64,000 bases of DNA from positions 22,352 through 86,351 of the forward strand of contig JAIYBC010000050.1 in NCBI GenBank assembly GCA_027488845.1, read 5' to 3'. Numbering within the stretch: position 1 is the stretch's first letter; the number at the start of each line of letters is the position of its first letter. Positions 31,909 to 40,003 of this stretch are shown piece after piece. A program made the position numbers and the translations under genes. This stretch comes from Verrucomicrobiales bacterium. Lineage in GTDB: Bacteria > Verrucomicrobiota > Verrucomicrobiia > Limisphaerales > UBA9464. Below the pieces are notes generated by a model. It worked only from the letters and a program-made list of their open reading frames with translations. It ran no database searches and was not told the DNA's origin.

Positions 31909-32829
31909 CTACTTCGTCATCGCCGGCCGCGGCCGCGGCTTGTGGAAGGCGAGGAAGTCGGTCTGGTGCCGCGAGCCGTGGCGACCGCCGTGCGACGGGG
32001 GATGCGGCTGGTCCGAGGCCGAGGGGGATCCGGGATCGGCGATGCCGAGCACCTCGGAGGTCAGGTCGCCCACGGTGTCCATGATTCGGGTCGGCTGATA
32101 GACGTAGTCGCCGACATGTTCCAGTTGGGTGGAACCGCTGAGCACGAGGTAGCCGAGCAGGCCGGATTCCACCGCGCCGCGGATGTCCGTCTCCATGGTG
32201 TCGCCGATCATGACAACCTGATCCGGGGCGCGGCCGCCGGGTTCGGAGAGTCGGCGTCTGGCCCGCTGGAACATGTAGCCGTTGGGCTTGCCGAGGTAGT
32301 AGGCGCGCCGACCGGAGCTGGCCTCCAGGAACGCGGCGGTGGCCCCGGCGCCGGGGCGGGTCTTCTCCGAGGACACCGGACACCAGTTGTCCGGGTTCGT
32401 GGCGAGAAGGCGTGCCCCGCGCTCGATGCACTCGTGGGCCTTGGCAAGGCGTTCCATCGAGGCCGAGCCCTCGCCCACGACGACGTAGTCGGGACGGATC
32501 GCGTCGTTGGCGATGTGGTGCTGGTGCAACGCGGTCTGGAGGCCGCCTTCGCCGAGAACGAAGACGGTGCAGTTCGGGTGCGTCTCCGACAGGAAGTCGG
32601 CGGTGTTCATCGCCGAGGTGTAGAAGTGCCGCGGCGAAAGGCCGCCGATGCCGAGGTGCTTCAGACGGACCGCGAGATCCTCGGGCGTCGGCGCCGAGTT
32701 GTTGGTGAGGAACAGGAACGGGGTGGAGGTGGACAACAGTGCCGCCACGAAATCCACCGCCCCGGCGATGAGGTGGTTTTCACGGTAGATCACGCCGTCC
32801 ATGTCGATCAGGTAACCGGTCTTCTTCAT
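31909..32829 (-). CDS. HAD-IIA family sugar/nucleotide phosphatase (NagD-like)
   Basis: This is a 306-residue HAD-superfamily hydrolase. The nucleophile motif is IDMDGVIY with D9 and D11. FLTNNSAPTPEDLAVRLKHLG is the second motif and IIA-type cap start, and GDTMETDIRGA is the acidic fourth motif. This matches NagD/PNPase-type phosphatases, which act on nucleotide or sugar phosphates. The start is fixed by a strong AGGAGG Shine-Dalgarno 7-8 bases upstream of the ATG. The last 45 residues are a Pro/His/Ser/Arg-rich tail not expected in the family. The neighbouring rhamnose gene hints at sugar metabolism, but the two are separated by a terminator. Confidence 0.92.
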   Translation of the reverse strand: MKKTGYLIDMDGVIYRENHLIAGAVDFVAALLSTSTPFLFLTNNSAPTPEDLAVRLKHLGIGGLSPRHFYTSAMNTADFLSETHPNCTVFVLGEGGLQTALHQHHIANDAIRPDYVVVGEGSASMERLAKAHECIERGARLLATNPDNWCPVSSEKTRPGAGATAAFLEASSGRRAYYLGKPNGYMFQRARRRLSEPGGRAPDQVVMIGDTMETDIRGAVESGLLGYLVLSGSTQLEHVGDYVYQPTRIMDTVGDLTSEVLGIADPGSPSASDQPHPPSHGGRHGSRHQTDFLAFHKPRPRPAMTK

Positions 32830-33047
32830 GCGAATCCTCCTTCGGAATGCCGGGTTGCCGGCGAAGTGCCGGACCGGACGTGGATCCTCTAGCAGAAGGG
32901 CTGCCGAGGCCCGGGCAACGGTGGCCGACTGCCGGGAAGCGTTCTCGGACAGGTAGTTGCAAAGACCGGGACGCCCTGCGTCCGGTGGCGCTCCGCACAG
33001 GTTGGACAATTCCCGACAGCGAAGCGGTGGGACCTGCCTAGGGTCGC

Positions 33048-33086
33048 GGGGAAGAAAACGGCCGCCCGGAACACGTCCGGGCGGCC
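33048..33086 (-). terminator. Rho-independent terminator of the rhamnose gene
   Basis: An 11-bp perfect stem is formed by GGCCGCCCGGA (33060-33070) and TCCGGGCGGCC (33076-33086) with a 5-base loop. Read on the minus strand it is followed by GTTTTCTTCCCC. It begins 20 bases after the stop codon at 33106. Confidence 0.85.
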
Positions 33087-33105
33087 TGAGTCGAAGAGGT
33101 GCGGT

Positions 33106-35298
33106 TCAGCGCAGGAAGGCCTCGTGCAGGCCGCCGTCGACCGTGATCACCTGGCCGGTGGTCTTGCTGAGGCGGTTGGTCACGAGGAGGAAGTACGCCT
33201 CCGCCTGGTCGGCCGGTGTGATCGGCGACTTGGTGAGCGTCCGGTCCGCGTAGAACTGGGCGAGCTTCCGGACCAGCGACTCGGTGGCCTCGTCGTCGGT
33301 GTAGGGGATGTTGTACTTCGCCAGCGAGCCGATGACGCGGTCGCGGGGGAACATGGCGGAACCCTGGACCACGGTGGCCGGCGCGACGCCGTTCACCCGG
33401 ACCAGCGGGCTGAGCTCGATGGAGAGCTCGCGCACGAGGTGGTTGGCGGCCGCCTTGGAGCAGTCGTAGGCGACGCTGCCCTTCTTGGCGACGACGGCAT
33501 TGGCGCTGGTGGTCAGCACCAGGTTGCCGCGCAGGCCCTGTTCCTTCCAGGTCTTGGCGGCCTCGTCGCCGACGAGGTAGCTGCCGGTGACGTTGATGCC
33601 GAAGGTGAGCGCCCACTTGTCGTCGGGGATGTGCCCGGAGGTGTCGCTGGGGACGAAGATGCCGGCGGTCACGCAGATCGAGTCGAAGCCGCCGTAGGCC
33701 AGCGCGACCTGGTCGAGCATGGCGCGGATGCTGGCGCGGTCGGTGATGTTGGCGGCGAGGCCGAGGGCGGGCCCGCAGCCGCTGATGCCGGTTCCGGCGA
33801 CGCCGATTCCCTGGCCGAGCTTCGCGGTGATCTCGTCGGCGGTGGCCTTCGCGGCGGATTCGTTGAGGTCGACGCAGACGATGTGGGCGCCTTCCTTGCT
33901 GAGGCGGTGGGCGGTCTCCTTGCCGATGCCGGAGCCGGCGCCGACGACCACGACGACCTGGCGGGCGAGTTCCTTCTCGGCCGGCATGCGCTTGAGCTTG
34001 GCCTCCTCCAGCTGCCAGTACTCGATGTCGAAGGCCTCCTGGAGGGGCAGGGCGATGTAGCGGTCGATCGCCTCGGCGCCGCGCATGACCTCGACGGCGC
34101 AGTTGTAGAACTCCGCGGTGACGCGGCTCTCGGACTTGTCCTTGCCCCACGCGACCATGCCGAGGCCCGGGATGAGGATGACCGTCGGGTTCGGGTCACG
34201 CATGGCGGGCGATCCGGCCCGCTTGCACTGCCCGTAGTAGGCGGCGTAGTCCTTCCGGTACTGCTCGATCCCGGCCTTCAGCTTGGACTTGAGCGACGCC
34301 AGGTCCTCGGCCTGCGGGTTCCAGTCCACGTACAGCGGCTTGATCTTGGTGCGGAGGAAGTGGTCGGGGCAGCTGGTGCCAAGCTCGGCGAGGCGGGCGG
34401 CGTCCTTCGAGTTCACGAAGCGCAGGATCTTCTCGTCGTCCTGGACCGTGCCGATGAAGCGGCGCTGCTGGCTGACCTGTCCGCGCAGCCAGGGGAGGAT
34501 GGCCGCGAGGTTCCGGGCCCGCTGGTCCGCGGGCAACGACTGGAACTTCGGTCCGCCGAAGGCCGTGGCGTCGCCGCCCTTGGCCTGGTATTTCGCCTCG
34601 ATGAAGGCCGCGGCCTTCTCGATGAAGGCGAGGGTGGCGAGGTAGCACTCCTTGTCGTCCTCGGCCCACGAGATGAAGCCGTGCTGGCCCATCATGATGG
34701 CCTTGGCCTTGGGGTTGCGGCGGCAGATCTCCTGCATCGCCAGGCCCAGCTCGAAGCCGGGACGCATCCACGGCACGTAGTCCATCTCCTCGCCGAAGAT
34801 CTCCCTCGTCAGCTCCACGCAGCGCGACGACGCCGCGATGGCGATGATCGCGTTGGGATGCATGTGGTCGACGAACTTCCCCGGGATGAAGCTGTGGAGC
34901 GGGGTGTCGATCGAGGTGGCCCGCGGGTTCAGGTTGAACGTGGTGTGCGCGAACATCGCGACCATGTCGTCCTCGGCCTGCGACTTCAGTCCCTTGTCGG
35001 ACCGCGCCGAATAGACCCGTTGCAGGCCCAGCACCTTCTCCTGGTACAGCGAGCTGAAGAACTCGCGTCCCGCCGTGCGCAGGTCGCCACCGGAGCCCTT
35101 CACCCAGAGCACCGTCACGTCCTGGCCCGTGAGCGGATCCTTCTCGGTCAGCTTCGACGACGTGTTGCCGCCGCCGGTGTTGGTGATGCGCTGGTCGCTG
35201 CCGAGCTTGTTGGAGCGGTAGACGAGTCGGTCGGCGCCGGAAAGCCTCGCGGCCTCGGCGTCGTCCCACAGGTTCGAGACGTGCTGGAATTGGCTCAT
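33106..35298 (-). CDS. Bifunctional rhamnulose-1-phosphate aldolase/L-lactaldehyde dehydrogenase
   Basis: This is a 730-residue fusion. The first 430 residues are a class II aldolase/adducin-type domain (TNTGGGNTSSKL; metal histidines in DHMHPNAI) and should split L-rhamnulose-1-phosphate into DHAP and L-lactaldehyde. The C-terminal 280 residues are a short-chain dehydrogenase with the NAD loop GAGSGIG at 453-459 and the active-site pair Y611/K615 (YDCSK), likely oxidising lactaldehyde. This two-domain protein (RhaD-type, YuxG-like) is known in Bacteroidetes, Bacillus and others. Rhamnose isomerase and kinase genes are absent here. A divergent DeoR gene and an inverted repeat upstream suggest direct regulation. 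Confidence 0.95.
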   Translation of the reverse strand: MSQFQHVSNLWDDAEAARLSGADRLVYRSNKLGSDQRITNTGGGNTSSKLTEKDPLTGQDVTVLWVKGSGGDLRTAGREFFSSLYQEKVLGLQRVYSARSDKGLKSQAEDDMVAMFAHTTFNLNPRATSIDTPLHSFIPGKFVDHMHPNAIIAIAASSRCVELTREIFGEEMDYVPWMRPGFELGLAMQEICRRNPKAKAIMMGQHGFISWAEDDKECYLATLAFIEKAAAFIEAKYQAKGGDATAFGGPKFQSLPADQRARNLAAILPWLRGQVSQQRRFIGTVQDDEKILRFVNSKDAARLAELGTSCPDHFLRTKIKPLYVDWNPQAEDLASLKSKLKAGIEQYRKDYAAYYGQCKRAGSPAMRDPNPTVILIPGLGMVAWGKDKSESRVTAEFYNCAVEVMRGAEAIDRYIALPLQEAFDIEYWQLEEAKLKRMPAEKELARQVVVVVGAGSGIGKETAHRLSKEGAHIVCVDLNESAAKATADEITAKLGQGIGVAGTGISGCGPALGLAANITDRASIRAMLDQVALAYGGFDSICVTAGIFVPSDTSGHIPDDKWALTFGINVTGSYLVGDEAAKTWKEQGLRGNLVLTTSANAVVAKKGSVAYDCSKAAANHLVRELSIELSPLVRVNGVAPATVVQGSAMFPRDRVIGSLAKYNIPYTDDEATESLVRKLAQFYADRTLTKSPITPADQAEAYFLLVTNRLSKTTGQVITVDGGLHEAFLR

Positions 35299-35363
35299 GG
35301 ATGATGCGGTTCGGAAATCAAAGTGATTGATTTGTGAGCGAAATCTGAAGAGAACGATCTCAG

Positions 35364-35384
35364 GGTCAAACACATTCTTTGACC
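35364..35384. promoter_or_regulatory. Palindromic operator candidate in rhamnose/deoR divergent region
   Basis: GGTCAAA (35364-35370) and TTTGACC (35378-35384) form a perfect 7-base inverted repeat with a 7-base spacer. A third half-site CCTTTGAC starts 5 bases further on. It lies centrally in the 182-base gap between the divergent aldolase and DeoR-family genes. It is the best candidate binding site for that regulator. Confidence 0.5.
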
Positions 35385-35480
35385 GGGACCTTTGACACGG
35401 ATTGCACGTTGGGACGGGGATCAGGGATCCGTCCCTTCCTGGGCCGCCCGTGGGGATCCGTGCCATCCGTTCCGTTTCCG

Positions 35481-36326
35481 ATGAAGCGCCGACAACGTCT
35501 CCAACAGATCCTGGAGCTCCTGCAGCGGGAGCCTGAGCTGGCGCTGGCGGAGGCCTGCCGGCGGTTGGGGGCGTCGGCGGCGACGGTCCGCCGGGCCTTC
35601 GTGGATCTGGAGCGGGAAGGGCAGGTCGAAAGGACCTGGGGCGGCATCCGCTTGCGCGGGCGCGGGACGCTGCAGATGGGGCCGCCGGCCTTCGCGAAGC
35701 GCCTCGAACTGGCGCCGGAACCCAAGCGGGCGATCGCGGAGGCCGCGGCGGCGCTGCTCCGGGACGGCGACGTGGCCATGGTCGACGGCGGCACGACGAC
35801 GTTCCTCATGGCGGAGTTCATCGCGTTGAAGCGGATCCGCGTCATCACCAACTCCCTGGTCATCGCCCAGGCCATCGACCGGCTGAAGGGCGGACGTCTC
35901 GGGGCGGAGGTGTCGATCACCGGCGGCCTGCTCGAACCCGAGTCGGGACTGGTCGTCGGTGCGCAGGCGGAGGAGTTCCTCGGACGCTACCGGGCCGGAT
36001 GGGCGTTCCTCGGCGCGGCGGGCGTCGATGCGGACTCGGTCACCAACTACGACGAGACCGTGCTCGCCAGCGAGAAGCGGATGATCGCCCAGGCGGAGAG
36101 GCTCGTGATCCTCGCGGACGCCTCCAAGCTGGGCCGGACGGCCATGTGCGAGCTGTGTCCCATCGGCGAGGTGGACCACCTGATCACCGCCGGTCCGGGC
36201 ATCCCGGCGGCCCTCGGACGCGCCTGGCGCAGGGCCGGCGTTGCGATCACCCAGTGCCCGACCCAGGGAGAGAGGACGGGGACTCATGCGAAGACGCAAA
36301 GGCGCGACGGGATTGGTGATTCTTGA
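35481..36326 (+). CDS. DeoR-family transcriptional regulator
   Basis: This 281-residue repressor-type protein has an N-terminal DeoR helix-turn-helix (ALAEACRRLGASAATVRRAF, about residues 18-38) and a DeoR C-terminal sugar-phosphate-binding sensor domain with VDGGTTT and FLGAAGVD. It faces the rhamnulose-1-phosphate aldolase gene and so probably controls it, with a phosphorylated sugar intermediate as inducer. The last 15 residues (ending HAKTQRRDGIGDS) are not family sequence. They are encoded by a copy of a dispersed intergenic repeat (36288-36311), so the original stop was probably lost or overwritten by the repeat. The start is the ATG at 35481. Confidence 0.93.
   Translation: MKRRQRLQQILELLQREPELALAEACRRLGASAATVRRAFVDLEREGQVERTWGGIRLRGRGTLQMGPPAFAKRLELAPEPKRAIAEAAAALLRDGDVAMVDGGTTTFLMAEFIALKRIRVITNSLVIAQAIDRLKGGRLGAEVSITGGLLEPESGLVVGAQAEEFLGRYRAGWAFLGAAGVDADSVTNYDETVLASEKRMIAQAERLVILADASKLGRTAMCELCPIGEVDHLITAGPGIPAALGRAWRRAGVAITQCPTQGERTGTHAKTQRRDGIGDS
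36288..36311 (+). repeat. GCGAAGACGCAAAGGCGC-type repeat, copy 1
   Basis: This copy overlaps the last codons of the DeoR-family gene. An inverted copy lies at 36430-36469. Translated, the motif gives HAKTQRR. Confidence 0.6.
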
Positions 36327-36489
36327 TTTCCCTGACGCCCGACGCCGTTCCTCGGGAACCTTGGCTTACTGTGCCAAGAAGCCGAACACGGAGTTCACGG
36401 ATCGGATTCCAACGCCTGAATCCGATGCCTTGCGCCCGTTTCCTTGCGTCTCTGCGGCTTCGCGTGAGGCCACTCTTCGGGGACTGACC
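36327..36489. repeat. Composite repeat region between deoR-type and ThuA genes
   Basis: This stretch holds a GATTCTTGATTTCC unit, a CTTGGC/GCCAAG hairpin (36360-36365 with 36373-36378), an ACACGGAGTTCACGG unit (36387-36401), and an inverted copy of the GCGAAGACGCAAAG repeat at 36430-36469 (TTGCGTCTCTGCGGCTTCGC). It looks like several repeat families joined together. Confidence 0.5.
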
Positions 36490-37419
36490 TCAGCGGGGTT
36501 GGCCCAACCACACGACGGCGTTCCCGACCACCTTCAGCACGTTCGGGTCGAAGAAGACCGGATACGTTTCGTGGCCCGGTCGGAAGTAGAAGACCCGTCC
36601 GGCGCCGAGGTTCCACACGCTGCCGCTGCGGAACCATTCCCCGGTGGCCCACCGCTCCTCGAGCACGACCTCGTCGGGCGGCGGCACGTGGAAGGGTTCG
36701 TCGTACATCTCCGTCTGCGAGATCGTGAACGCCGCGGGCAGGCCGCGGGCGATGGGATGTCGCGGCTGCAGCACGGTCATCCGGCTCGGCTTGCCGTCGC
36801 CGCGGTAGGCCGGGAAGCAGCAGTTGGGGAGGGTCAGCTGGACCTCCACCGGTCCCCCGGTCGGCTTCCGGTGGATCGCGGAAGGCGACAGCCGGTCGGT
36901 GTAGCGGGGAGCGATCAACGGGCGGGGAAAGAGGTTCGATTCGACGAGCTTCGCCGTGGCCCGCTCCGGCGCGGGCAACGCCGCCAGGGCGTCCAGCCGG
37001 GCGCGTTCGTTCATCGCCTCGACAAAGGGCCGGGACCAGTGCGCCGAATGCAGCGCGACCAGCTGCAGCCGGCCGGATCGGATCCGGCGGACGATGTCCT
37101 TGGCCACGGGAGGCTCGATCTCCATCTGCCGGACGTGTCCCCACCAGACCAGCACGTCGACCTGGTCGAGGTCGCCCAGCCCCTGCTGCGGGTCGTCGAG
37201 GGCGGCGGACTGCACTTCGAGTCCCGGCACGGTCCGGAGATGGGCCGCGATCTGGTTGCCGAGCCAATTGGGGTACGCCTGCTTCTGCTGCGGTTGGCGC
37301 TCATCCCAGACCCGCACGCGGATCGGGCGATCGGGCCGCGACACACATCCGGCCACAAGGCACAGGACGAGGAGCACTCCCGCCAACCGGCGGCCGAAGG
37401 GGAAAAGGGCGGGGTTCAT
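36490..37419 (-). CDS. ThuA-domain lipoprotein
   Basis: This 309-residue protein has a lipoprotein signal (AGVLLVLCLVAGC). The rest matches the ThuA-like trehalose-utilisation fold, a class I glutamine-amidotransferase-like flavodoxin fold. Typical blocks are IRVRVWDERQPQQKQAYPNW, DVLVWWGHVRQ, LVALHSAHWSRPF, RHPIARGLPAAFTISQTEMY and GRVFYFRPGHETYPVF. Related proteins in Planctomycetota and Verrucomicrobiota are often beside sugar dehydrogenases and PVC cytochromes. A sugar-dehydrogenase gene stands divergently next door here. Catalytic activity is not established for the family. Confidence 0.92.
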   Translation of the reverse strand: MNPALFPFGRRLAGVLLVLCLVAGCVSRPDRPIRVRVWDERQPQQKQAYPNWLGNQIAAHLRTVPGLEVQSAALDDPQQGLGDLDQVDVLVWWGHVRQMEIEPPVAKDIVRRIRSGRLQLVALHSAHWSRPFVEAMNERARLDALAALPAPERATAKLVESNLFPRPLIAPRYTDRLSPSAIHRKPTGGPVEVQLTLPNCCFPAYRGDGKPSRMTVLQPRHPIARGLPAAFTISQTEMYDEPFHVPPPDEVVLEERWATGEWFRSGSVWNLGAGRVFYFRPGHETYPVFFDPNVLKVVGNAVVWLGQPR

Positions 37420-37550
37420 CCGGCGCGGTTGTGTCAGAAGGACAAGTCCGTGTCACGCTGTCGGGAAAGTGCGGGGAAACGTTCCCGGCTTTCAGTTTTC
37501 GGTTTTCAGTTCGCTGCACGAATCCCTCGGTGTCAGGAAGCCGGGAATCC

Positions 37551-37632
37551 CTCCGTGAAATCCGTGTCCCAATCCCGGGTGAAGGTGGCCGGGAGAGCGG
37601 AAACCTCTGTGCGCTCTGTGCCTCCGTGGCCC
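37551..37632 (+). repeat. ATCCGTGAAATCC-type repeat, copy 2, with CTCTGTG extension
   Basis: CTCCGTGAAATCCGTGTCC at 37551-37569 is followed at 37601-37632 by CTCTGTGCGCTCTGTGCCTC. Just upstream, 37489-37510 reads CTTTCAGTTTTCGGTTTTCA. All are short units repeated with small changes, between two divergent genes. Confidence 0.5.
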
Positions 37633-37694
37633 ATCAGAGCGGGTTTTTCCGAAAGCGCGTGCCGGTGACGGGAACCTCGGCTTGAATCTCACCC

Positions 37695-39185
37695 ATGGCG
37701 TCCCCGACCTCGTTGAATCCGGCCCTGCTGGGCGGCGTGCTGTGCCTTTCCCTACTGACTTCGATGGCCGCCGAAAATCCCCTCACCGTGCCATCGGGTC
37801 CGCAGGAGGACGGCGCCTTCCACAAGGTGGTGCTCGACGCCGACCGCGACCTCGACGGTGACGGCCAGGTGGACGACGTCGTGGTGGATCCGTTGGAGAT
37901 CGCCGTCGCCCCGGATGGCCGGGTGCTCTTCATCGAGCGGGCGGGCGTGGTGAAGATCTGGAAGCCCGACACGAAGGCGACCGTGGTTGCCGGCAAGCTG
38001 GAGGTGTTCAAGGAACTCGAGGATGGCCTGCTCGGCATCGCGCTCGACCCTGGATTCGCGCGGAACGGCTGGGTCTACCTCTTCCATTCGGAACCGGCGA
38101 CGCGTCAGGTCGAGGGTGTGGGCAAGATGGGGGACAACCTGGTTTCCCGTTTCCAGCTGACGGGCGACACGCTCGACCTGTCCTCGCGCAAGGAGATGCT
38201 CCGGATCCCGACGCAACGCGAACAGTGCTGCCACTCGGCCGGTTCGTTGGATTTCGACGCCGAGGGCAATCTCTACGCCGCGACCGGCGACAACACGCAT
38301 CCGGGCGAGTCCGACGGCTTCACGCCCGTGGATGAACGCGATGGCCGTGGTCCGTGGAACGCCCTGAAGTCCGCCGCCAACGCCAACGACCTCCGCGGCA
38401 AGATCCTCCGGGTGCATCCCGAGCCCGACGGCACGGCGACCATCCCCAAGGGGAACCTCTTTCCGCCCGGCACGCCCAACACGCGTCCCGAGATCTACGT
38501 GATGGGCAACCGCAATCCGTGGCGCATCGCCGTGGATCGTCGCAGCGGCTTCCTCTACTGGGGCGAGGTCGGACCCGACGCCGGCGGTCCGGACGAGCAG
38601 CGCGGACCGGCCGGCTTCGACGAGATCAACCAGGCGCGCGCCGCCGGCAACTTCGGATGGCCGCTGGTCATCGCCGACAACAAGCCGTACCGCCGCCACG
38701 ATTTCGCCAGCCGCACGAACGGCGAGGCGTGGGACCCGCTCAAGCCGCTCAATGAATCGCGCCACAACACCGGCCCGAAGGAGCTGCCACCGGCTCAGCC
38801 GGCGTTCATCTGGTATCCGTATTCCGCCTCGACCCGGTTTCCGGCGGTGAAGGACGGCGGCCGGACGGCCTGCGCGGGGCCCGTCTACCACTTCGATGAG
38901 ACGCTGGTGTCGCCCACGAAGCTGCCACGCGAGTTCGACCGCACGCTGTTCATCCACGAATGGTCGCGGAATTGGATCATCGCGGTGCATCTCGACGAAG
39001 AGAACCGCATCGCCAAGAAGCCCGACGGTTCGCTCCACATGGAACGCTTCTGCACGAACATGACCTTCATGCGCCCCACCGACCTGGCCATCGGTCCCGA
39101 CGGTTGTCTCTACGTGCTGGAGAACGGCAGCGCGTGGGTCGGCAACAAGGACACACAGCTCGTGCGGATCGAACACAGGCCGTAG
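37695..39185 (+). CDS. PQQ-type glucose/sorbosone dehydrogenase family protein
   Basis: This is a 496-residue exported protein with a signal peptide ([18 protein letters not shown]). It is a six-bladed beta-propeller of the glucose/sorbosone dehydrogenase group: an opening block [19 protein letters not shown], then [52 protein letters not shown] and [14 protein letters not shown]. The HSAGSL and RNPWRI pattern matches PQQ-dependent aldose sugar dehydrogenases. The substrate is not predictable from sequence. It has no attached heme domain. It is divergent from the ThuA gene, a common pairing for carbohydrate-oxidation islands in this phylum. Confidence 0.92.
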   Translation: MASPTSLNPALLGGVLCLSLLTSMAAENPLTVPSGPQEDGAFHKVVLDADRDLDGDGQVDDVVVDPLEIAVAPDGRVLFIERAGVVKIWKPDTKATVVAGKLEVFKELEDGLLGIALDPGFARNGWVYLFHSEPATRQVEGVGKMGDNLVSRFQLTGDTLDLSSRKEMLRIPTQREQCCHSAGSLDFDAEGNLYAATGDNTHPGESDGFTPVDERDGRGPWNALKSAANANDLRGKILRVHPEPDGTATIPKGNLFPPGTPNTRPEIYVMGNRNPWRIAVDRRSGFLYWGEVGPDAGGPDEQRGPAGFDEINQARAAGNFGWPLVIADNKPYRRHDFASRTNGEAWDPLKPLNESRHNTGPKELPPAQPAFIWYPYSASTRFPAVKDGGRTACAGPVYHFDETLVSPTKLPREFDRTLFIHEWSRNWIIAVHLDEENRIAKKPDGSLHMERFCTNMTFMRPTDLAIGPDGCLYVLENGSAWVGNKDTQLVRIEHRP

Positions 39186-39227
39186 GCTTCGGAACGGGGA
39201 GCGGGGTCGGGATTGTGGTTTTTGGTG

Positions 39228-39265
39228 TGGATGGGACGGATGGGGTGTTGTGCTGGGATCCGTGT
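39228..39265 (+). repeat. GGGACGGAT-type repeat, copy 2
   Basis: TGGATGGGACGGATGGGGTG is followed by GCTGGGATCCGTG. It is part of the gap between the sugar dehydrogenase gene and dtd. Confidence 0.55.
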
Positions 39266-39303
39266 TTGGCCGGAACGGGGAACGGCGTCGGTCATCCGGC
39301 TTC

Positions 39304-39339
39304 GGGAATCAGGAATCAGAAATCGAGAATCACGAATCG
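39304..39339 (+). repeat. GAATCAGGAATC-type repeat, copy 2
   Basis: Five imperfect units: GGAATCA, GGAATCA, GAAATCG, AGAATCA, CGAATCG. The array ends three bases before the dtd start codon. Confidence 0.65.
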
Positions 39340-39342
39340 TTC

Positions 39343-39795
39343 ATGCGCGTGGTGATCCAAAGGGTGCGGGAAGCGTCGGTGACGTTTGGGGAACGGGTGG
39401 TCGGTCGGATTGGGCCGGGCCTGTTGGTGCTGCTCGGGATCGCTCCCGACGACACCGATGCCGATCTCGAGTGGCTTACGGCCAAGGTTTCGGACCTCCG
39501 GATCCTCGACGACGAGGCCGGTGTGATGAACCGCTCCGTGAAGGAAGCCGGCGGCGAGGTGCTGGTCGTGAGCCAGTTCACCCTGTTGGCGACCACCCGG
39601 AAGGGCACCCGTCCCGGATGGTCGGGGGCCGCGCGACCCGAGGTGGCCCGTCCGCTCTACGAACGGTTCTGCCTTCGCCTGGAGGCCCTCCTCGGCCGAC
39701 CGGTTCCCACGGGCGAGTTCGGCGCGGACATGCAGGTCTCCCTCATCAATGACGGTCCCGTGACCCTCGTCATCGATTCCAGGTTGAGGGAATAG
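39343..39795 (+). CDS. dtd: D-aminoacyl-tRNA deacylase
   Basis: This 150-residue homodimeric enzyme removes D-amino acids (and glycine) mischarged on tRNA, protecting translation. The two active-site motifs are in place: SQFTL at residues 77-81 and the cross-dimer Gly-cisPro motif in NDGPVT at 136-141 (G138-P139). Length is exactly that of bacterial DTD. The ATG at 39343 is chosen; the reading 31 codons longer consists of repeat DNA (ending [12 protein letters not shown]) and is not genic. The repeat array occupies the place of the ribosome-binding site, and no good Shine-Dalgarno is seen. Confidence 0.95.
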   Translation: MRVVIQRVREASVTFGERVVGRIGPGLLVLLGIAPDDTDADLEWLTAKVSDLRILDDEAGVMNRSVKEAGGEVLVVSQFTLLATTRKGTRPGWSGAARPEVARPLYERFCLRLEALLGRPVPTGEFGADMQVSLINDGPVTLVIDSRLRE

Positions 39796-39825
39796 GTGCG
39801 GAGCTTTTGGTGCGGAGGCTGTGCT

Positions 39826-39864
39826 TGGGACGGATGGGACGGATGGGTGGGACCACTGGGATCC
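39826..39864 (+). repeat. GGGACGGAT-type repeat, copy 3
   Basis: TGGGACGGATGGGACGGATG, then GGTGGGACCACTGGGATCC. This is the clearest tandem copy in the window, with a 10-base unit (GGGACGGATG) present twice. Confidence 0.65.
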
Positions 39865-39906
39865 TTGCATGGAGACGGGAGCTGGCTCGGAGCTGAAGCC
39901 GCGAAG

Positions 39907-39930
39907 TTTTCCGTGAAATCCGTGTCTGCC
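39907..39930 (+). repeat. ATCCGTGAAATCC-type repeat, copy 3
   Basis: TTTTCCGTGAAATCCGTGTC shares CCGTGAAATCCGTGTC exactly with copy 2 at 37551. Confidence 0.6.
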
Positions 39931-39974
39931 TCTTCAGTCCAGCCGGTGAGGACAAGGGGGCGAAGGGCGTCCTT

Positions 39975-40003
39975 GAAATCAGGAAGCACGAATCAGGAAT
40001 CCC
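39975..40003 (+). repeat. GAATCAGGAATC-type repeat, copy 3
   Basis: GAAATCAGGAAGCACGAATC then AGGAATCCC. It overlaps the last three codons and stop of the convergent-side glycosidase gene. Confidence 0.6.

Noticed and set aside
35391..35397. Sigma-70 -35 box TTGACA for the DeoR gene
   Set aside because: No -10 box at 16-18 bases; the TTTGAC is better read as an operator half-site.
39250..39342. N-terminal extension of D-aminoacyl-tRNA deacylase by 31 residues
   Set aside because: The extension is translated repeat DNA; the family starts at MRVVIQRV.
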